From positions 1 to 64,000 of the forward strand of contig CAZAIB010000012.1 in the NCBI GenBank assembly GCA_964485095.1: a stretch of 64,000 nt of DNA, written 5' to 3'. The stretch is from CAYNWT01 sp964485095. GTDB taxonomy: Bacteria > Planctomycetota > Planctomycetia > Planctomycetales > Planctomycetaceae. The notes beneath the pieces are model-generated. The model saw only the letters and a program-made list of their open reading frames with translations, made no database searches and had not been told where the DNA came from. The position numbers and the translations under genes are program-made. Positions within the stretch are counted from its first letter, which is position 1, and the number at the start of each line of letters is the position of its first letter. Positions 63,070 to 64,000 of the stretch are shown piece by piece.

Positions 63070-64000
63070 ATGAATCGTCTCGTATTCTTCACAGCGTTGA
63101 TTTCCATAGGATTCGCTGTCGGCTGTTCCAACGATGATGGAACAGAAACGACAACAGGAGCGGGTGCAGGTGGTGGAGAGACCACTACCGCGAACGACGG
63201 CCCAAAACCGATTCACGTAGTGGCATTTGATGAGCACGATGAAACGCTGCAAGCGATCATCGATGGCGAGATGCACGGTACCGTCGTCCAGAATCCATAC
63301 GGTTACGGATTCGAATCTGTCCGGATTCTTGCCGAACTTGCTCGCAAAAAAGAAGGCGTACTCCCCGACAACGAATACCTCGACCTACCGGCTCGGCAAA
63401 TCCGTGCCACGGATGCAGAGGCGTTTTGGAAAGACAAGAACGACAAACTCGCCGCTGGCGAAGGCGAAGCCGAAATCAAAGACGGTCGCCCAACAGTTGC
63501 GTACGTCACGAATGGAATTGACCCATTCTGGACCGTTGCGTCTGCCGGAGCAAAAACTGCAGGCCGAGAATTCGACGTCAATGTCTTGCTGCGGTTCCCT
63601 CCCAAGGGTGTGGCTGATCAGAAATCGATGATCGAAGGCCTACTGGCCAAGGAAGAGGTTTCAGGCGTCGCCGTCAGTCCTATCGACCCAACAAACCAAC
63701 AAGAGTTGCTCAATACGCTCGGCGAGAAAAAGAACTACCTCACCCACGACTCCGACGCACCTCAGACGAACCGTCTAGCGTACATCGGAATGGACAACTA
63801 CGAAGCTGGCCGGATGGCAGGCCAGCTTGTGAAAGAAGCACTGCCCGACGGTGGTAGTGTAATGATCTTCGTCGGTCGACTTGGCCAGCTGAATGCTGAA
63901 CAACGCCGGCAGGGCGTGATTGACGAACTCATGGATCGCGAACGCGATTCGTCCCGGCGTGACCCTCCCGACGAAGTGATCAAGAACGAGACTTACACGA
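63070..64000 (+). CDS. sugar-binding lipoprotein, permuted lobe order, cut by window end
   Basis: 310 residues are visible and the frame continues past the window. MNRLVFFTALISIGFAVGC is a lipoprotein signal with Cys19. Residues about 50-130 (HVVAFDEHDETLQAIIDGEM, VVQNPYGYGFESVRIL, YLDLPARQIRATDAEAFW) match the C-terminal part of sugar/ribose-type periplasmic binding proteins. Only after that come N-lobe features: GRPTVAYVTNGIDPFWTVAS at about 157, EEVSGVAVSPIDPTNQ, NYLTHDSDAPQTNRLAYIGM, DNYEAGRMAGQLVKEALPDG and VMIFVGRLGQLNAEQRRQG. So a C-lobe segment precedes the N-lobe, either by circular permutation or by duplication. Function: high-affinity sugar uptake or sensing, to be confirmed with the transporter genes beyond the window. 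Confidence 0.85.
   Translation, partial: MNRLVFFTALISIGFAVGCSNDDGTETTTGAGAGGGETTTANDGPKPIHVVAFDEHDETLQAIIDGEMHGTVVQNPYGYGFESVRILAELARKKEGVLPDNEYLDLPARQIRATDAEAFWKDKNDKLAAGEGEAEIKDGRPTVAYVTNGIDPFWTVASAGAKTAGREFDVNVLLRFPPKGVADQKSMIEGLLAKEEVSGVAVSPIDPTNQQELLNTLGEKKNYLTHDSDAPQTNRLAYIGMDNYEAGRMAGQLVKEALPDGGSVMIFVGRLGQLNAEQRRQGVIDELMDRERDSSRRDPPDEVIKNETYT

Overview
The window looks like chromosomal DNA from a marine-type planctomycete (Planctomycetales). This is judged by eye from mid-50s GC, secreted and surface proteins with the planctomycete LEERKLL-type N-terminal motif, an ECF sigma factor paired with a Ser/Thr kinase carrying an FGE/sulfatase-modifying domain, a planctomycete cytochrome c protein, PQQ-like propellers, a Tat-exported Gfo/Idh/MocA oxidoreductase, an SNF2 helicase and a LarA-like DUF2088 protein. 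No database search was run; all names rest on motifs recognised in the translations.

Layout. 0.2-4.2 kb: an NfeD-like/flotillin membrane-microdomain pair closed by a strong terminator, then a membrane-anchored protein. 4.2-9.4 kb: poorly recognised secreted proteins and about 3 kb of gene-poor, partly degraded DNA with small inverted repeats. 9.4-14.8 kb: a multi-pass membrane protein with a PiT-like motif, a Wzz-like chain-length protein and the DNA translocase FtsK. 15-24.9 kb: housekeeping and metabolic genes, including a YugP-type zinc peptidase, SGNH hydrolase, Nei/Fpg glycosylase, a LarA-like protein that has lost its catalytic signature, an FAH-family hydrolase, an RGG-rich secreted protein and YifB/ComM. 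25.3-31.6 kb: a large matrixin/GEVED/FG-GAP surface protein, an amidohydrolase-CIA30 fusion, a small gluzincin-like protein, a decayed PQQ protein and two cysteine-rich secreted proteins.

31.6-48.6 kb is one unbroken minus-strand block: cytochrome c protein, secreted FlgO/LpoB-like protein, a 1725-residue SH3b/TPR/CHAT protease-like protein, ECF sigma factor, Ser/Thr kinase-FGE, a GalU-like protein and a GHMP kinase/UGPase-like fusion. It reads as envelope signalling joined to nucleotide-sugar supply, but no function can be assigned from sequence alone.

48.8-64 kb: a secreted protein, a Tat oxidoreductase, and the most striking gene of the window. This is an AhpD/carboxymuconolactone-decarboxylase-type peroxidase whose second redox cysteine is encoded by in-frame TGA (51215-51217). 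The TGA is followed at the right distance by a hairpin with a GGTCT loop, so it is very probably a selenoprotein that ordinary gene calling splits in two. Then come a PaaK-like ligase, IS debris between two copies of a duplicated gene start, a DUF3500 lipoprotein, a PQQ propeller protein, a small protein translationally coupled to an SNF2 helicase, MurJ, and (cut by the window end) a sugar-binding lipoprotein with a C-lobe segment placed ahead of its N-lobe.
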